This document shows positions 14,748-22,704 of a stretch of DNA of 64,000 nt, one piece after another. How positions within the stretch are numbered: the first letter of the stretch is position 1; each line of letters begins with the position of its first letter. The notes under the pieces are model-generated. The model saw nothing but the letters and a program-made list of their open reading frames with translations, was not told the DNA's origin and did no database searches. Source of the DNA: Helicobacter baculiformis (GTDB lineage: Bacteria > Campylobacterota > Campylobacteria > Campylobacterales > Helicobacteraceae); contig NZ_FZMF01000014.1 in assembly GCF_900197685.1 (NCBI RefSeq), forward strand, positions 1 to 64,000, written 5' to 3'. Position numbers and translations under genes: made by a program.

Positions 14748-16117
14748 ACCCCAAGGACTCGCAACGCTTTTTAGCGCAGGCGTTTGCCCCCCTGCTCAAG
14801 GCGCAACCAAAAGCCCGACAGCTTACATGTGTGCGTGAGAGTCTCATCTTGAAAAAAGGGGTGCGCTACTTTGACTGGACGGCTTCTGGACTGGCTAGCA
14901 CCCTAATAGAAAAGCGCGTGCTCAAGCTCCTGCCCTTTTATGCTAATGCGCACTCGGAGTTTTCTAAACACGCAGCATTGATGCAGCAAGTCTACCTAGA
15001 GAGCAAAGCACGTATCAAACAGAGTTTGGGTTTGAGCGAGGATTTTGTCGTTCTCGCTTCTGGATTTGGAGCTAGCCATGCAATCAAACGATTCCAAGAA
15101 ATTTTAGGGATTTATATTCCCCCAAAAACTCGTCAAGTGTTAGGCAAATTGAAGGGAATTGCCCTACCCAGGGTTATTATCGGACCTTATGAGCACCATT
15201 CCAATGAAATCTCTTGGCGCGAGGGGTTATGTGAAGTGGTGCGTTTGGAACTAGATGCGCAAGGGCTATTTTCTTTGCAGAATTTAGAACAAGCTTTGCA
15301 AGAAGCTCAAAAAAATGCCCGTGGATTTGCTCCCCTTGTTTCTGTGGGCGTGGCCTCTAATGTTACGGGCATGATTGTGCCTTACAAGGAAATCGCCAAA
15401 CTTTGCGCGCGTTATCAAGCCCGTTTGGCCTTTGATGCAGCCGCCTTTAGCCCGCATGATAACTTGGAAGTGTTGGATTTTGATGCGCTCTTTCTCTCCG
15501 CACATAAACTCTTGGGGGGGGTGGGGGCATGCGGGATTTTGGGCGTAAAAAGAGATCTTATTGATAACACCTTGCCCCCTAGCTTTAGCGGGGGTGGAGT
15601 AGTAAAGTATGTGAGTCGAAGCACGCAAGAGTATGTGGACAACCCAGATGTGCGCGAAGAAGTGGGCACTTATGGTTTAGTACAACTCTTTAGAGCAGCG
15701 TTGGCGTTGCAATTGCGTAATGAAATTGGCATGTCTACCATCAGGCGACGCGAGAGCATGCTCTCTAAAGTTTTTATGCACGCCTTAGAGCAGATTCCGG
15801 CCGTACAAATCTATGGCAATACCCGTACTCCACGACTGGGTAATGTGGCGTTTAACGCCAGTGGGGTGTCTTGCTATACTTTAGCGCGTTTTCTTAGCCA
15901 TCAATTTGGCATCGAGACTCGGGCCGGGTGTTCATGCGCGGGACCCTATGGACATGACCTGCTTGATATGGAAGATAGTAGTTTTTGCACTTTGCAAGAG
16001 AAGGGGCTAAAACCGGGTTGGTTGCGCGTGAGTTTGCACTATAGTCATACTTTAGAAGATGTAGATTTTCTCGTGGATCGAATTAGCAAGGCGATTCAGA
16101 CATTGCGTGGAGGTTGA
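14729..16117 (+). CDS. NifS-like class V aminotransferase/cysteine desulfurase homologue
   Basis: A 462-residue PLP enzyme of the aminotransferase class V fold: YFDWTASGLAS (cofactor pocket start), HSEFSKHAALMQ, GPYEHHSNEISWRE, VSVGVASNVTGMIVPYKEI, FDAAAFSPH, the PLP lysine in SAHKLLGGVG (about residue 261) and the C-terminal ETRAGCSCAGPYGHDLL, with a cysteine where group II desulfurases hold the persulfide. It may be a cysteine desulfurase-like enzyme; the H. pylori housekeeping NifS is a different gene, so the substrate is uncertain. It overlaps the HIT gene at its start and stops one base before the ATG of the DUF3972 gene. A G8 run (15524-15531) lies in the lysine motif. Confidence 0.85.
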   Translation: MDQTLLDPKDSQRFLAQAFAPLLKAQPKARQLTCVRESLILKKGVRYFDWTASGLASTLIEKRVLKLLPFYANAHSEFSKHAALMQQVYLESKARIKQSLGLSEDFVVLASGFGASHAIKRFQEILGIYIPPKTRQVLGKLKGIALPRVIIGPYEHHSNEISWREGLCEVVRLELDAQGLFSLQNLEQALQEAQKNARGFAPLVSVGVASNVTGMIVPYKEIAKLCARYQARLAFDAAAFSPHDNLEVLDFDALFLSAHKLLGGVGACGILGVKRDLIDNTLPPSFSGGGVVKYVSRSTQEYVDNPDVREEVGTYGLVQLFRAALALQLRNEIGMSTIRRRESMLSKVFMHALEQIPAVQIYGNTRTPRLGNVAFNASGVSCYTLARFLSHQFGIETRAGCSCAGPYGHDLLDMEDSSFCTLQEKGLKPGWLRVSLHYSHTLEDVDFLVDRISKAIQTLRGG

Positions 16118-16118
16118 G

Positions 16119-16640
16119 ATGGAAGAAGTCGTGCAAGAAGCTACTTGGATGGAATTAGAAGAGTTTTTAGAGATTTCTAGGTTACCTAGAGAGCGGATTT
16201 TAGCCCTGATTCAAGATAAAAGTATTTTAAGTAAGCATGATGAAGAACATATTTGGGTGGACCTGCACAGCGCGACCCAAGTTTTAGCTAGGCGCGTGGT
16301 GGGTAAGAATGTCGTACCCAAGACAGGTTACCCGGCCTTGCTAGAAAATATGGGGGCTAATGCGCTTGATCCCATTTTTGTAGAGAAGACCATCAACACT
16401 ATCTTGAGTCTACATGACAAAGTCATAGGGGCTAAGGACGAGGCGATCTGTGCTTACAAAAACGAGAATGCCTTTTTAAAAGATGCGGTGATCGACATGC
16501 AAGAGGTCTATGATGAAGACAAGCGCACTATCGAGGTTTTGCAAGACGAGCTCACAAAACTACGCGAAGAGATTGAATTTATGAAGCGCAAGTACCGCCT
16601 GATGTGGGGTAAGGTTACGGATATGGGCAATGTCAAATAG
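16119..16640 (+). CDS. DUF3972 coiled-coil protein
   Basis: A 173-residue protein. Residues about 8-60 (MELEEFLEISRLPRERILALI, SKHDEEHIWVDL) resemble a helix-turn-helix or MerR-like fold. Residues about 95-165 form a long charged coiled coil (INTILSLHDKVIGAKDEAI, YDEDKRTIEVLQDELTKLRE). It matches DUF3972 of Helicobacter/Campylobacter in operon position and look; function unknown. The ATG at 16119 is chosen because GGAGG is five bases upstream; a GTG at 16107 precedes that site. A one-base gap to the NifS-like stop suggests translational coupling. Confidence 0.8.
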   Translation: MEEVVQEATWMELEEFLEISRLPRERILALIQDKSILSKHDEEHIWVDLHSATQVLARRVVGKNVVPKTGYPALLENMGANALDPIFVEKTINTILSLHDKVIGAKDEAICAYKNENAFLKDAVIDMQEVYDEDKRTIEVLQDELTKLREEIEFMKRKYRLMWGKVTDMGNVK

Positions 16641-16868
16641 CTAGGGGATTTTATTTAAAAGCTGCTTAAGTTGAGCGTTGAGCTCAGAGATGTCGCGTAC
16701 TTTACCAAGATAGGCTTTAAAGAGGTCCATGGGTGTGATCTCTTTAAGGTGGAAAGTGTCTTTAATTTCATTGATCGCTTCTGGACTAAAGCTAGCATCC
16801 AAAGTGATCTTGTAGCGTCTACCACCGATACTCACTTCAATGGTCTGAGAGAGGGGTGCATTATTCAT
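16641..16868 (-). CDS. Small protein, possibly ZapA-like
   Basis: A 75-residue protein beginning with a beta-rich IEVSIGGRRYKITLDASFSPEAI and ending in a helix with SELNAQLKQLLNKIP. The opening (short strand, Gly-Arg-Arg/Lys-Tyr, second strand) recalls ZapA, the FtsZ-ring protein, whose proteins start similarly and continue as coiled coil. It overlaps the upstream coiled-coil gene by ATGA, so the two are translated together. The ZapA call is inference; it could be an unrelated Helicobacter-specific protein. Confidence 0.5.
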   Translation of the reverse strand: MNNAPLSQTIEVSIGGRRYKITLDASFSPEAINEIKDTFHLKEITPMDLFKAYLGKVRDISELNAQLKQLLNKIP

Positions 16869-17092
16869 GTCTCAAATACTTTTAAAATCTTGTCATAGAG
16901 TTCTTGGAGGCGTTTATCTTTATTGGCAATTTCCTCATAGAGTGCGTTGAGTTGGCGATCTTTTTCTTCGTGCTGGGTACTTAAAGTCGCGTTTTTGAGC
17001 TGCAGGTCCTTATTTTCTTCTTCTAAGAGGGCGAGCTTGACTAACAGATCGTCGAGTTTTTCATGGATTTGGTCTAGAATATCCTGCCCCAT
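16865..17092 (-). CDS. Small coiled-coil protein, possibly ZapB-like
   Basis: A 75-residue protein, almost entirely heptad-type coiled coil (LDQIHEKLDDLLVKLALLEEEN, then repeated EEKDRQL and NKDKRLQELYDKIL). Size and composition match ZapB, the soluble coiled-coil division protein that binds ZapA. Its stop overlaps the start of the ZapA-like gene (ATGA). Any short coiled-coil protein looks like ZapB, so the call rests on the pairing. Confidence 0.5.
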   Translation of the reverse strand: MGQDILDQIHEKLDDLLVKLALLEEENKDLQLKNATLSTQHEEKDRQLNALYEEIANKDKRLQELYDKILKVFET

Positions 17093-17155
17093 CGCAATCC
17101 TTTATGCTAACTAATAAGGGCGTATTATAGCAAAATATCCCCTTTAATGCGGATT

Positions 17156-18295
17156 TTAGGGGCGTTTGAGTCCGCTGGTGTTATAGTGGGTGAAACCTTT
17201 TAGCCCATAGGCTTTTAGGGCATACAAACGGCTTTTAAGAGCGCGGCTAATGGAGGTGTGGGTGGTGCGCGCAAAACAATGCTCATGGTAGATTTCTGGA
17301 CAGGCGATGGCGTTTTGCAAGAAAGCCAAAATTTTCGCAAAACTCAAATCATTGCAAAAAGTACCCCTGCCCTCTTTGGTGTGGAGCGGAGGGGCATAAA
17401 GCATCTCTAAATAGGCATTAGGATGGGTGTCTAAGTAGCGCACAAAATCTATCGCTTCGTGAAAATCTTTAAAGTCGTGCACATTGACAAAACTCTTGGG
17501 GTTAAAATCCTTTGCCACCTCTGGGTTACCCCAATAAATGGGAATGGTGTGGGCAAAATAAGCGTCAACAATCTTTTCTGTGGTATAGCCCAAGCCCTTT
17601 GTGTTTTCAAAGCATAGATTGAACTTATAATGGCTTAAGAAATCCCATTTATTGGCTACGGGTTGCCCGGTGGTGTTAAAGACCTTGCCCCCTCCGGCTA
17701 CAGGGCGGTAGGCATTCAATTCTTGATAAAAGCGGTTGCGCTCTGGGGCGTTGGAGTTAGAAGCCACAAAGCTGGCAAAATCGCGCCCATTTAGATCGCA
17801 CCCCTCTCTAGCGCATGCGTCTAGGTTAGGATAGGCGTGTACAAAGGGGGGTGCGTGCAAAGGGGGGCTATCTGGTAGCAAAAAAGGGGGGTTTTGGTGG
17901 GCACATAGAATAGCGTAGAGTTTGAACAAATGCAGATAGTATAGGGGCACGCGCAAATAGCGTTCATGAAAATGCAGATGATCAAAACCCAAGCCAAAAT
18001 CGTAAATATCAAAATTGATTCTCTCATTCTCGCCCGTGTAACCGATGCGCTTTTGGGGGAAGTCTAAGATTTTCTTATGATAGCCCTCGAGTCTGAAAGA
18101 CGCGCCAAAGACAATATCGCAGGGCTCAAAGGGGGAGTTTTGATAACGGAGTTGATAAACCTGTGAGAGAATATGTTCAAAGCCATGCGCGGAGAACTCC
18201 GGACAATGGGACAAGCCCACCACTAAGAGGGGCTTGTGTGCCTGAGGGCTTAAATGTCTAGACGCGCTGTAAGCCTCCAGAAGGGGCGCGAACAC
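17156..18295 (-). CDS. futA: Alpha-1,3-fucosyltransferase (GT10, FutA/FutB-like)
   Basis: A 379-residue protein aligned by eye with H. pylori FutA/FutB: MFAPLLEAYSAS start, KRIGYTGENERINFDIYDF, FASFVASNSNAPERNRFYQ, KFNLCFENTKGLGYTTEKIVD, AYFAHTIPIYWGNPEVAKDF and SFVNVHDFKDF (GDP-fucose binding motif). It adds fucose to GlcNAc in Lewis-type O-antigen. The heptad repeats (DDLRxNY) that end H. pylori FutA are absent. The start is GTG at 18293-18295, overlapping the upstream stop (TAGTG), so it is coupled to the membrane protein before it. Three C6 runs in the coding strand (plus-strand G6 at 17846, 17862, 17886) lie in a Pro-rich segment and could slip. Confidence 0.88.
   Translation of the reverse strand: MFAPLLEAYSASRHLSPQAHKPLLVVGLSHCPEFSAHGFEHILSQVYQLRYQNSPFEPCDIVFGASFRLEGYHKKILDFPQKRIGYTGENERINFDIYDFGLGFDHLHFHERYLRVPLYYLHLFKLYAILCAHQNPPFLLPDSPPLHAPPFVHAYPNLDACAREGCDLNGRDFASFVASNSNAPERNRFYQELNAYRPVAGGGKVFNTTGQPVANKWDFLSHYKFNLCFENTKGLGYTTEKIVDAYFAHTIPIYWGNPEVAKDFNPKSFVNVHDFKDFHEAIDFVRYLDTHPNAYLEMLYAPPLHTKEGRGTFCNDLSFAKILAFLQNAIACPEIYHEHCFARTTHTSISRALKSRLYALKAYGLKGFTHYNTSGLKRP
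17846..17891. repeat. Three G6 runs within the fucosyltransferase gene
   Basis: Plus-strand G6 at 17846-17851, 17862-17867 and 17886-17891 (the last preceded by A6). They encode a loop with three Pro-Pro pairs. Phase-variable fut genes of H. pylori use longer poly-C tracts near the 5' end. Confidence 0.7.
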
Positions 18296-19329
18296 TAATT
18301 TGCCTGAAAGGCATAGATTTGATGCCCATAACTCTTGAGCAGTTTACAACACAGAAAGTGTAAGATCAGCGCGCCCAAAAAGGGCAAGAAGGCATAAGCC
18401 ACCAACACCCGTACAAAGGGTTGATCTAGGTGGTGCAATAGGGCTTCTTCATACGCCTTAATAGGACCGATGAGTCCCACAATCCCAAACCCAGCGCTCT
18501 TGGCATCGCCGGTGATGTGGAAAAAATAGGTGATCAGCCCCCCCACAACCCCATTAGAGACAATGCACGCGTACATCACCGGGGCTTTAAAGAGATTGGG
18601 GATCATCATTTTCATGCCCCCTAACAAGAGCGCTATGTTCACACCCATTTTATTTCTAGCAAATAGGGAGCCCACAATCAACACGGCGGTGGTGGAAGTA
18701 ACACCCAAATTTGCCGCCCCTGAAGCCAAACCGGTCAGCCCAATGATGAGGCTTAGCGCCACTGTGGAGATGGGCGAGATGATGATAATCGCATAGGAGA
18801 TCGAGATGAGCACACTCATGGGCAAGGGGTGGAGTTGGGTGAAATACACGATGGCATCCCCAATTTTTAAGGTAACACTGGTGGTGTAGGGCAAGATCAG
18901 CAAGCCCAAACAGCCACAGAACACAGAGATAGCAATGGGCTGTAAAATGATGGTCAACGATCCAAATTTATCGCCCAACCACTTTGTGAGCAAGACCGCA
19001 AGCGCGGCGATGATGAGCACATTGAGCAAATCCCCTATGCCCACCAACGCCAAGCCATGGGCGGTGTGTTTGACCACCCCAGAGGCAATAAAGGTCGCTA
19101 CGCCAATAATGGCAGATTTCATGGGGTTAAAGTTGAAGGCAAGCCCCACCAATACGCCCGTGATGAGCGAGACCAATGCCTGCAAAATGATCAGGGCATC
19201 TAAGAACAACGCAATAGCGTGGATAGAGTTATAGGGTTTGAGCAGAGCCCCCAAGATCGCATTAGGGGCTAGAGCGATCACCACGGCCAATGCCATGCCA
19301 TACAAAAGCTTGAGCAAGAAATCCTTCAC
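18295..19329 (-). CDS. PfoR-type PTS EIIC-like membrane protein (orphan)
   Basis: A 344-residue very hydrophobic protein with about ten membrane segments. It contains family-like stretches LITGVLVGLAFNFNPMKSAIIG, SGAANLGVTSTTAVLIVGSLFARNKMG and GGMKMMIPNLFKAPVM, as in the PTS_EIIC_2/PfoR family. No EIIA, EIIB, HPr or EI genes are nearby, and gastric Helicobacter lack sugar PTS, so it probably works as a stand-alone transporter or sensor; substrate unknown. It is followed with TAGTG overlap by the fucosyltransferase gene. Confidence 0.75.
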   Translation of the reverse strand: MKDFLLKLLYGMALAVVIALAPNAILGALLKPYNSIHAIALFLDALIILQALVSLITGVLVGLAFNFNPMKSAIIGVATFIASGVVKHTAHGLALVGIGDLLNVLIIAALAVLLTKWLGDKFGSLTIILQPIAISVFCGCLGLLILPYTTSVTLKIGDAIVYFTQLHPLPMSVLISISYAIIIISPISTVALSLIIGLTGLASGAANLGVTSTTAVLIVGSLFARNKMGVNIALLLGGMKMMIPNLFKAPVMYACIVSNGVVGGLITYFFHITGDAKSAGFGIVGLIGPIKAYEEALLHHLDQPFVRVLVAYAFLPFLGALILHFLCCKLLKSYGHQIYAFQAN

Positions 19330-19352
19330 AAAAACCTCCCTTACCTCAAATT

Positions 19353-20369
19353 TTAAGAAACCTTAGTGATCCAACCTTGGGGCGCTTCTAAATCGCCAAA
19401 TTGCATGCCCACTAGAGTGTCGTAGAGTTTTTGGGTAATCGGTCCTGCCTTCTCTTGGCTAAAGACATGCAAGTTCCCTTGATAAGAAATCCCCCCAACA
19501 GGCACGATCACCGCTGCCGTGCCACACACCCCTGCCTCGCTGTATTCATGTAAGGAGTTGATAAAAATATCCCCTTCTACCACCTCTAGCCCTAGCTTTT
19601 CTTTAGCTAGGTGTACTAGAGAAATGCGCGTGATACTGGGTAAAATGGAGGGAGAGGAGGGGGTTACAAACGCCCCACTCTTTTTAGAAATGGCAAAGAA
19701 ATTCGCCGCGCCCACTTCTTCAATTTTGGTGTGTGTGGCGGGGTCTAAATAGACACAATCGCTAAAACCCTGTTCTTTAGCCAATTTAGCAGGGAGCAAA
19801 CTCCCCGCGTAATTGCCCCCTACTTTAGCTGCCCCCGTGCCATTGGGCGCGGCGCGATCAAATTCAGAAACGATAAAATTAGCCGGGCGCACCCCCCCGT
19901 GAAAATAAGGACCCACTGGTGCGCAAAAAACTAAAAATAAAAATTCACTAGCCGGGCGCAGCCCTAAACCTGCCCCCACCCCTAGCACTAGGGGACGCAC
20001 ATAAAGAGTTGCCCCCGAACCATAGGGTCCCACCCATTTCGTATTGGCTTTGACCACTTGAGTGCACGCATGCACAAACAAATCCACCGGCACAGAGGGC
20101 ATGAGCAGGCGTTGGCAAGATTGTTGTAGGCGTTTTGCATTCTCCTCAGGACGAAAGAGATTGATCGAATTATCTTGACACCGATAGGCTTTTAGCCCCT
20201 CAAAACACTGCTGGGCATAGTGCAGGGCTGGAGAGGCCTCATGCAGGCTCAATTGATTGTCTTCTACCAAACTGCCTGCCGACCAAGCACCATCTTTATA
20301 ATGCGCCACAAAACGAAAATCCGTTTTAATGTACTCAAACCCTAAATTATTCCAATCTAAATTCGACAC
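19353..20369 (-). CDS. ilvE: Branched-chain amino acid aminotransferase
   Basis: A 338-residue class IV PLP aminotransferase: [31 protein letters not shown] (in parts), the substrate loop [10 protein letters not shown], the PLP lysine in [12 protein letters not shown] (about residue 184) and the [10 protein letters not shown] and [11 protein letters not shown] motifs of the bacterial IlvE-II group. It transfers amino groups between glutamate and Leu/Ile/Val keto acids. It is divergent from katA across about 300 bases of A/T-rich sequence and sits 23 bases upstream of the PfoR-type gene, probably co-transcribed. A C7 run lies near 19892-19898. Confidence 0.93.
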   Translation of the reverse strand: MSNLDWNNLGFEYIKTDFRFVAHYKDGAWSAGSLVEDNQLSLHEASPALHYAQQCFEGLKAYRCQDNSINLFRPEENAKRLQQSCQRLLMPSVPVDLFVHACTQVVKANTKWVGPYGSGATLYVRPLVLGVGAGLGLRPASEFLFLVFCAPVGPYFHGGVRPANFIVSEFDRAAPNGTGAAKVGGNYAGSLLPAKLAKEQGFSDCVYLDPATHTKIEEVGAANFFAISKKSGAFVTPSSPSILPSITRISLVHLAKEKLGLEVVEGDIFINSLHEYSEAGVCGTAAVIVPVGGISYQGNLHVFSQEKAGPITQKLYDTLVGMQFGDLEAPQGWITKVS

Positions 20370-20608
20370 AAAAACTCCTTTCTATTTTTTCAAAATGTGC
20401 ATACGAATAACATTCTAATTTTGAATAAATTTTTAAAACTTCAAAATAACGATATAAGTTATCATTATAGATTGTTTTTGTTACTATCATGCTCAATTCC
20501 AATAAATCTGAATCACAACAAGGCATTAAGTCTCTCATTATGATAATTTAAGTAACAGATCCAAAAAAATGTCCCCTCCACATGTTAAGAGATTTACACA
20601 TTACGCGT

Positions 20609-20614
20609 TATAAT
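20609..20614 (+). promoter_or_regulatory. -10 box of katA
   Basis: Perfect TATAAT 59 bases before the katA ATG. The expected transcript start is near 20621. Confidence 0.65.
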
Positions 20615-20620
20615 CAAAAT

Positions 20621-20640
20621 TAGGAACTCTGTCGTTCCTA
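20621..20640 (+). promoter_or_regulatory. Inverted repeat at the 5' end of the katA transcript
   Basis: TAGGAAC (20621-20627), loop TCTGTC, GTTCCTA (20634-20640): a seven-base-pair perfect hairpin beginning at the predicted transcript start. It could be an operator or a 5' stabilising stem-loop. Confidence 0.5.
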
Positions 20641-20672
20641 AGAACTCAACTAATTTTGAAAGGATTTTTGTC

Positions 20673-22133
20673 ATGGATAAAGATGTTATCCTCACCAATG
20701 CTGTGGGCGCGCCCGTTGGACATAATCAGGATGTTTCTACCGCCGGACCTAGGGGACCGGTCCTTTTACAAAACACTTGGTTTTTAGAAAAACTCGCCCA
20801 TTTTGATCGCGAGCGAATCCCTGAGCGCGTGGTGCATGCTAAGGGCAGTGGGGCTTATGGGACCTTGACCATCACCAGCACTGAAGTTACCAAATACAGC
20901 AAAGCCAAGCTCTTTAATCAGGTGGGCAAAAAAACCCCCTGCTTTTTGCGCTTTTCTACTGTGGCGGGCGAAAAGGGCTCTGCCGATGCCGAGCGCGATC
21001 CTAGAGGCTTTGCGCTCAAACTCTACACCGAAGAGGGCAACTGGGACATCGTGGGCAACAACACCCCGGTGTTTTTCATCCGCGACCCGCTCAAATTCCC
21101 CGATTTCATCCACACCCAAAAACGCCACCCCAAAACCAATCTCAAAGACGCGACTATGGTTTGGGATTTTTGGAGCTTAGTGCCCGAGAGCCTGCACCAA
21201 GTTACCATTTTAATGAGCGATCGGGGCATCCCCAAGAGTTACCGCCATATGAATGGCTATGGCAGCCACACCTTTAGCCTCATCAATGAGAAGAACGAGC
21301 GCTTTTGGGTGAAATTCCACTTTAAAACCTTGCAAGGGATTCAAAACTTGACTAGCGAAGAAGCGGCTAAAATCCGTATGCATGACATGGACTCCCACCA
21401 ACGCGATCTCTTTGAAGCCATTGAGAAAAAAGATTATCCTAAATGGCGTTTTTGCGTGCAAATCATGCCCGAAAGCGATGCCAAACATTACAAATTCCAC
21501 CCCTTTGATGTGACCAAGGTGTGGAGTCATAAAGACTACCCCCTCATTGAAGTGGGCATTTTGGAGCTGAATAAAAACCCCGAAAACTACTTTGCCGAAG
21601 TGGAGCAATCTGCCTTCAATCCCGCCCATGTGATCCCGGGCGTGGGCTATAGCCCCGATCGCATGTTGCAAGGGCGGCTCTTTGCCTATGGGGACACGCA
21701 CCGCTACCGCCTAGGCATCAACCACAGCCAACTGCCCGTCAATGCCCCCCGTTGTCCTTTTGCAACTTCTTCAAGGGATGGCTTTATGAATAATGGGCAT
21801 GACGGCGCGATGCGCAACTATGAGCCTAGCTCTCTGCCCGGCTATAAAGAAGCCCCCCATGCGCGCGAGCCTAAATTAGAGCTTGCTAAACTTGAAGATG
21901 AAATGGCTGTTTATGCCTACAACTTCCGCGATTATGATACAGATTACTACACGCAAGCAGGCGATCTCTTTAGGCTCATGCCCAAAGACGAACAAGAGCG
22001 CACCTGCCAAAATGTCGCCGATGCGATGCAGGGTGTGCCTGCAGAGATTATCAAACGCCAATTAGAACACTTCAAAAAAGCCGATGCCCATTATGGTAAA
22101 CGCATTGAAGAGTTGTGGCAAAAAGGGCTATAG
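20673..22133 (+). CDS. katA: Catalase
   Basis: A 486-residue monofunctional heme catalase converting hydrogen peroxide to water and oxygen. Visible motifs are [20 protein letters not shown] with the catalytic His (about residue 54), [20 protein letters not shown], the distal Asn in [15 protein letters not shown], and the heme-ligand Tyr in [14 protein letters not shown] (about residue 335-348). Length and sequence match H. pylori KatA (505 residues), with a shorter C-terminal tail ending EELWQKGL. The ATG follows AAAGGA. Two small genes follow closely (7 and 15 bases), as the KapA-type genes do after katA in H. pylori. Confidence 0.96.
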   Translation: MDKDVILTNAVGAPVGHNQDVSTAGPRGPVLLQNTWFLEKLAHFDRERIPERVVHAKGSGAYGTLTITSTEVTKYSKAKLFNQVGKKTPCFLRFSTVAGEKGSADAERDPRGFALKLYTEEGNWDIVGNNTPVFFIRDPLKFPDFIHTQKRHPKTNLKDATMVWDFWSLVPESLHQVTILMSDRGIPKSYRHMNGYGSHTFSLINEKNERFWVKFHFKTLQGIQNLTSEEAAKIRMHDMDSHQRDLFEAIEKKDYPKWRFCVQIMPESDAKHYKFHPFDVTKVWSHKDYPLIEVGILELNKNPENYFAEVEQSAFNPAHVIPGVGYSPDRMLQGRLFAYGDTHRYRLGINHSQLPVNAPRCPFATSSRDGFMNNGHDGAMRNYEPSSLPGYKEAPHAREPKLELAKLEDEMAVYAYNFRDYDTDYYTQAGDLFRLMPKDEQERTCQNVADAMQGVPAEIIKRQLEHFKKADAHYGKRIEELWQKGL

Positions 22134-22140
22134 GTAGCCC

Positions 22141-22467
22141 ATGCATAGGCGTGGCTTTCTGAAGGGGGCTTTGCTCATTGATTTGTGCGATCCCATCAGG
22201 GCGGTACAAGTTGCACTAGAGGCATACCAACAACGCCCCCTTCAAGAGAGCGATGCGGATATGAAGCCCTTTTTGAGCTTTAAGAGCACGCCTGAATACG
22301 ACCCCCGTTGCTTTTTAGGCACGCGCAAGACCACTATGCTAACAGAAGTGTTCTTGCTTCATCGGGGTTTTGATTTGGGAGAAAAAGCAACCCTTTTAGA
22401 CCTACCGGACATGTATTTTATCACTATAGCCTCTTTTGCGCACAAGGGGCGCACTCTATCTTGCTAA
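22141..22467 (+). CDS. Small katA-linked protein with twin-arginine-like start (possible KapA remnant)
   Basis: A 108-residue protein starting MHRRGFLKGALLID; RRGFLKG fits the Tat signal consensus, but the hydrophobic part is only about six residues long. The rest (FKSTPEYDPRCFLGTRKTTMLTE) is unfamiliar. KapA of H. pylori lies directly downstream of katA, is Tat-targeted and is about three times longer. This may be a shortened or rearranged KapA, or an unrelated small gene; I cannot recognise it confidently. It starts seven bases after the katA stop. Confidence 0.55.
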   Translation: MHRRGFLKGALLIDLCDPIRAVQVALEAYQQRPLQESDADMKPFLSFKSTPEYDPRCFLGTRKTTMLTEVFLLHRGFDLGEKATLLDLPDMYFITIASFAHKGRTLSC

Positions 22468-22482
22468 ATTTTAGGAGTGTGA

Positions 22483-22704
22483 ATGGATTTTTTGAAGAAA
22501 CTGCGGCTTCCTCAAGAGTATAAGAGCAAGCTCTTTTTGGTGTATTGGTTGCGTTGGATGCTCTCAGCGGTGGTGATGTTGCCCTTCATGCATTTTTTTG
22601 AATGGCTAGGCACGCCCCTGTGGATCAATCTCTTTTTGGGGCAGACCATCGGGGCGATCATTTTCTTTAAAATTGACAAATTCATTTTCCGCAAGCAAGA
22701 CTAG
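22483..22704 (+). CDS. Small two-helix membrane protein
   Basis: A 73-residue protein with a basic N-terminus (KKLRLPQEYKSKL) and two hydrophobic segments (about residues 18-38 and 47-63) ending in FKIDKFIFRKQD. It probably spans the inner membrane twice. It lies 15 bases after the katA-linked gene with GGAG before the ATG. Its stop shares the CTAG at 22701-22704 with the convergent mcrC. Function not recognised. Confidence 0.65.
   Translation: MDFLKKLRLPQEYKSKLFLVYWLRWMLSAVVMLPFMHFFEWLGTPLWINLFLGQTIGAIIFFKIDKFIFRKQD

Larger units (their letters stand above)
20370..20672. other. Divergent ilvE-katA intergenic region
   Basis: 303 A/T-rich bases with no supported gene. A partial Fur-like half (TATGATAAT, about 20539-20547) lies about 65 bases upstream of the katA -10. 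The katA promoter and leader hairpin are listed separately. Confidence 0.5.

Noticed and set aside
20347-20538. Short minus-strand frame upstream of ilvE
   Set aside because: It is A/T-rich, lacks a ribosome site and overlaps the ilvE start in another frame.
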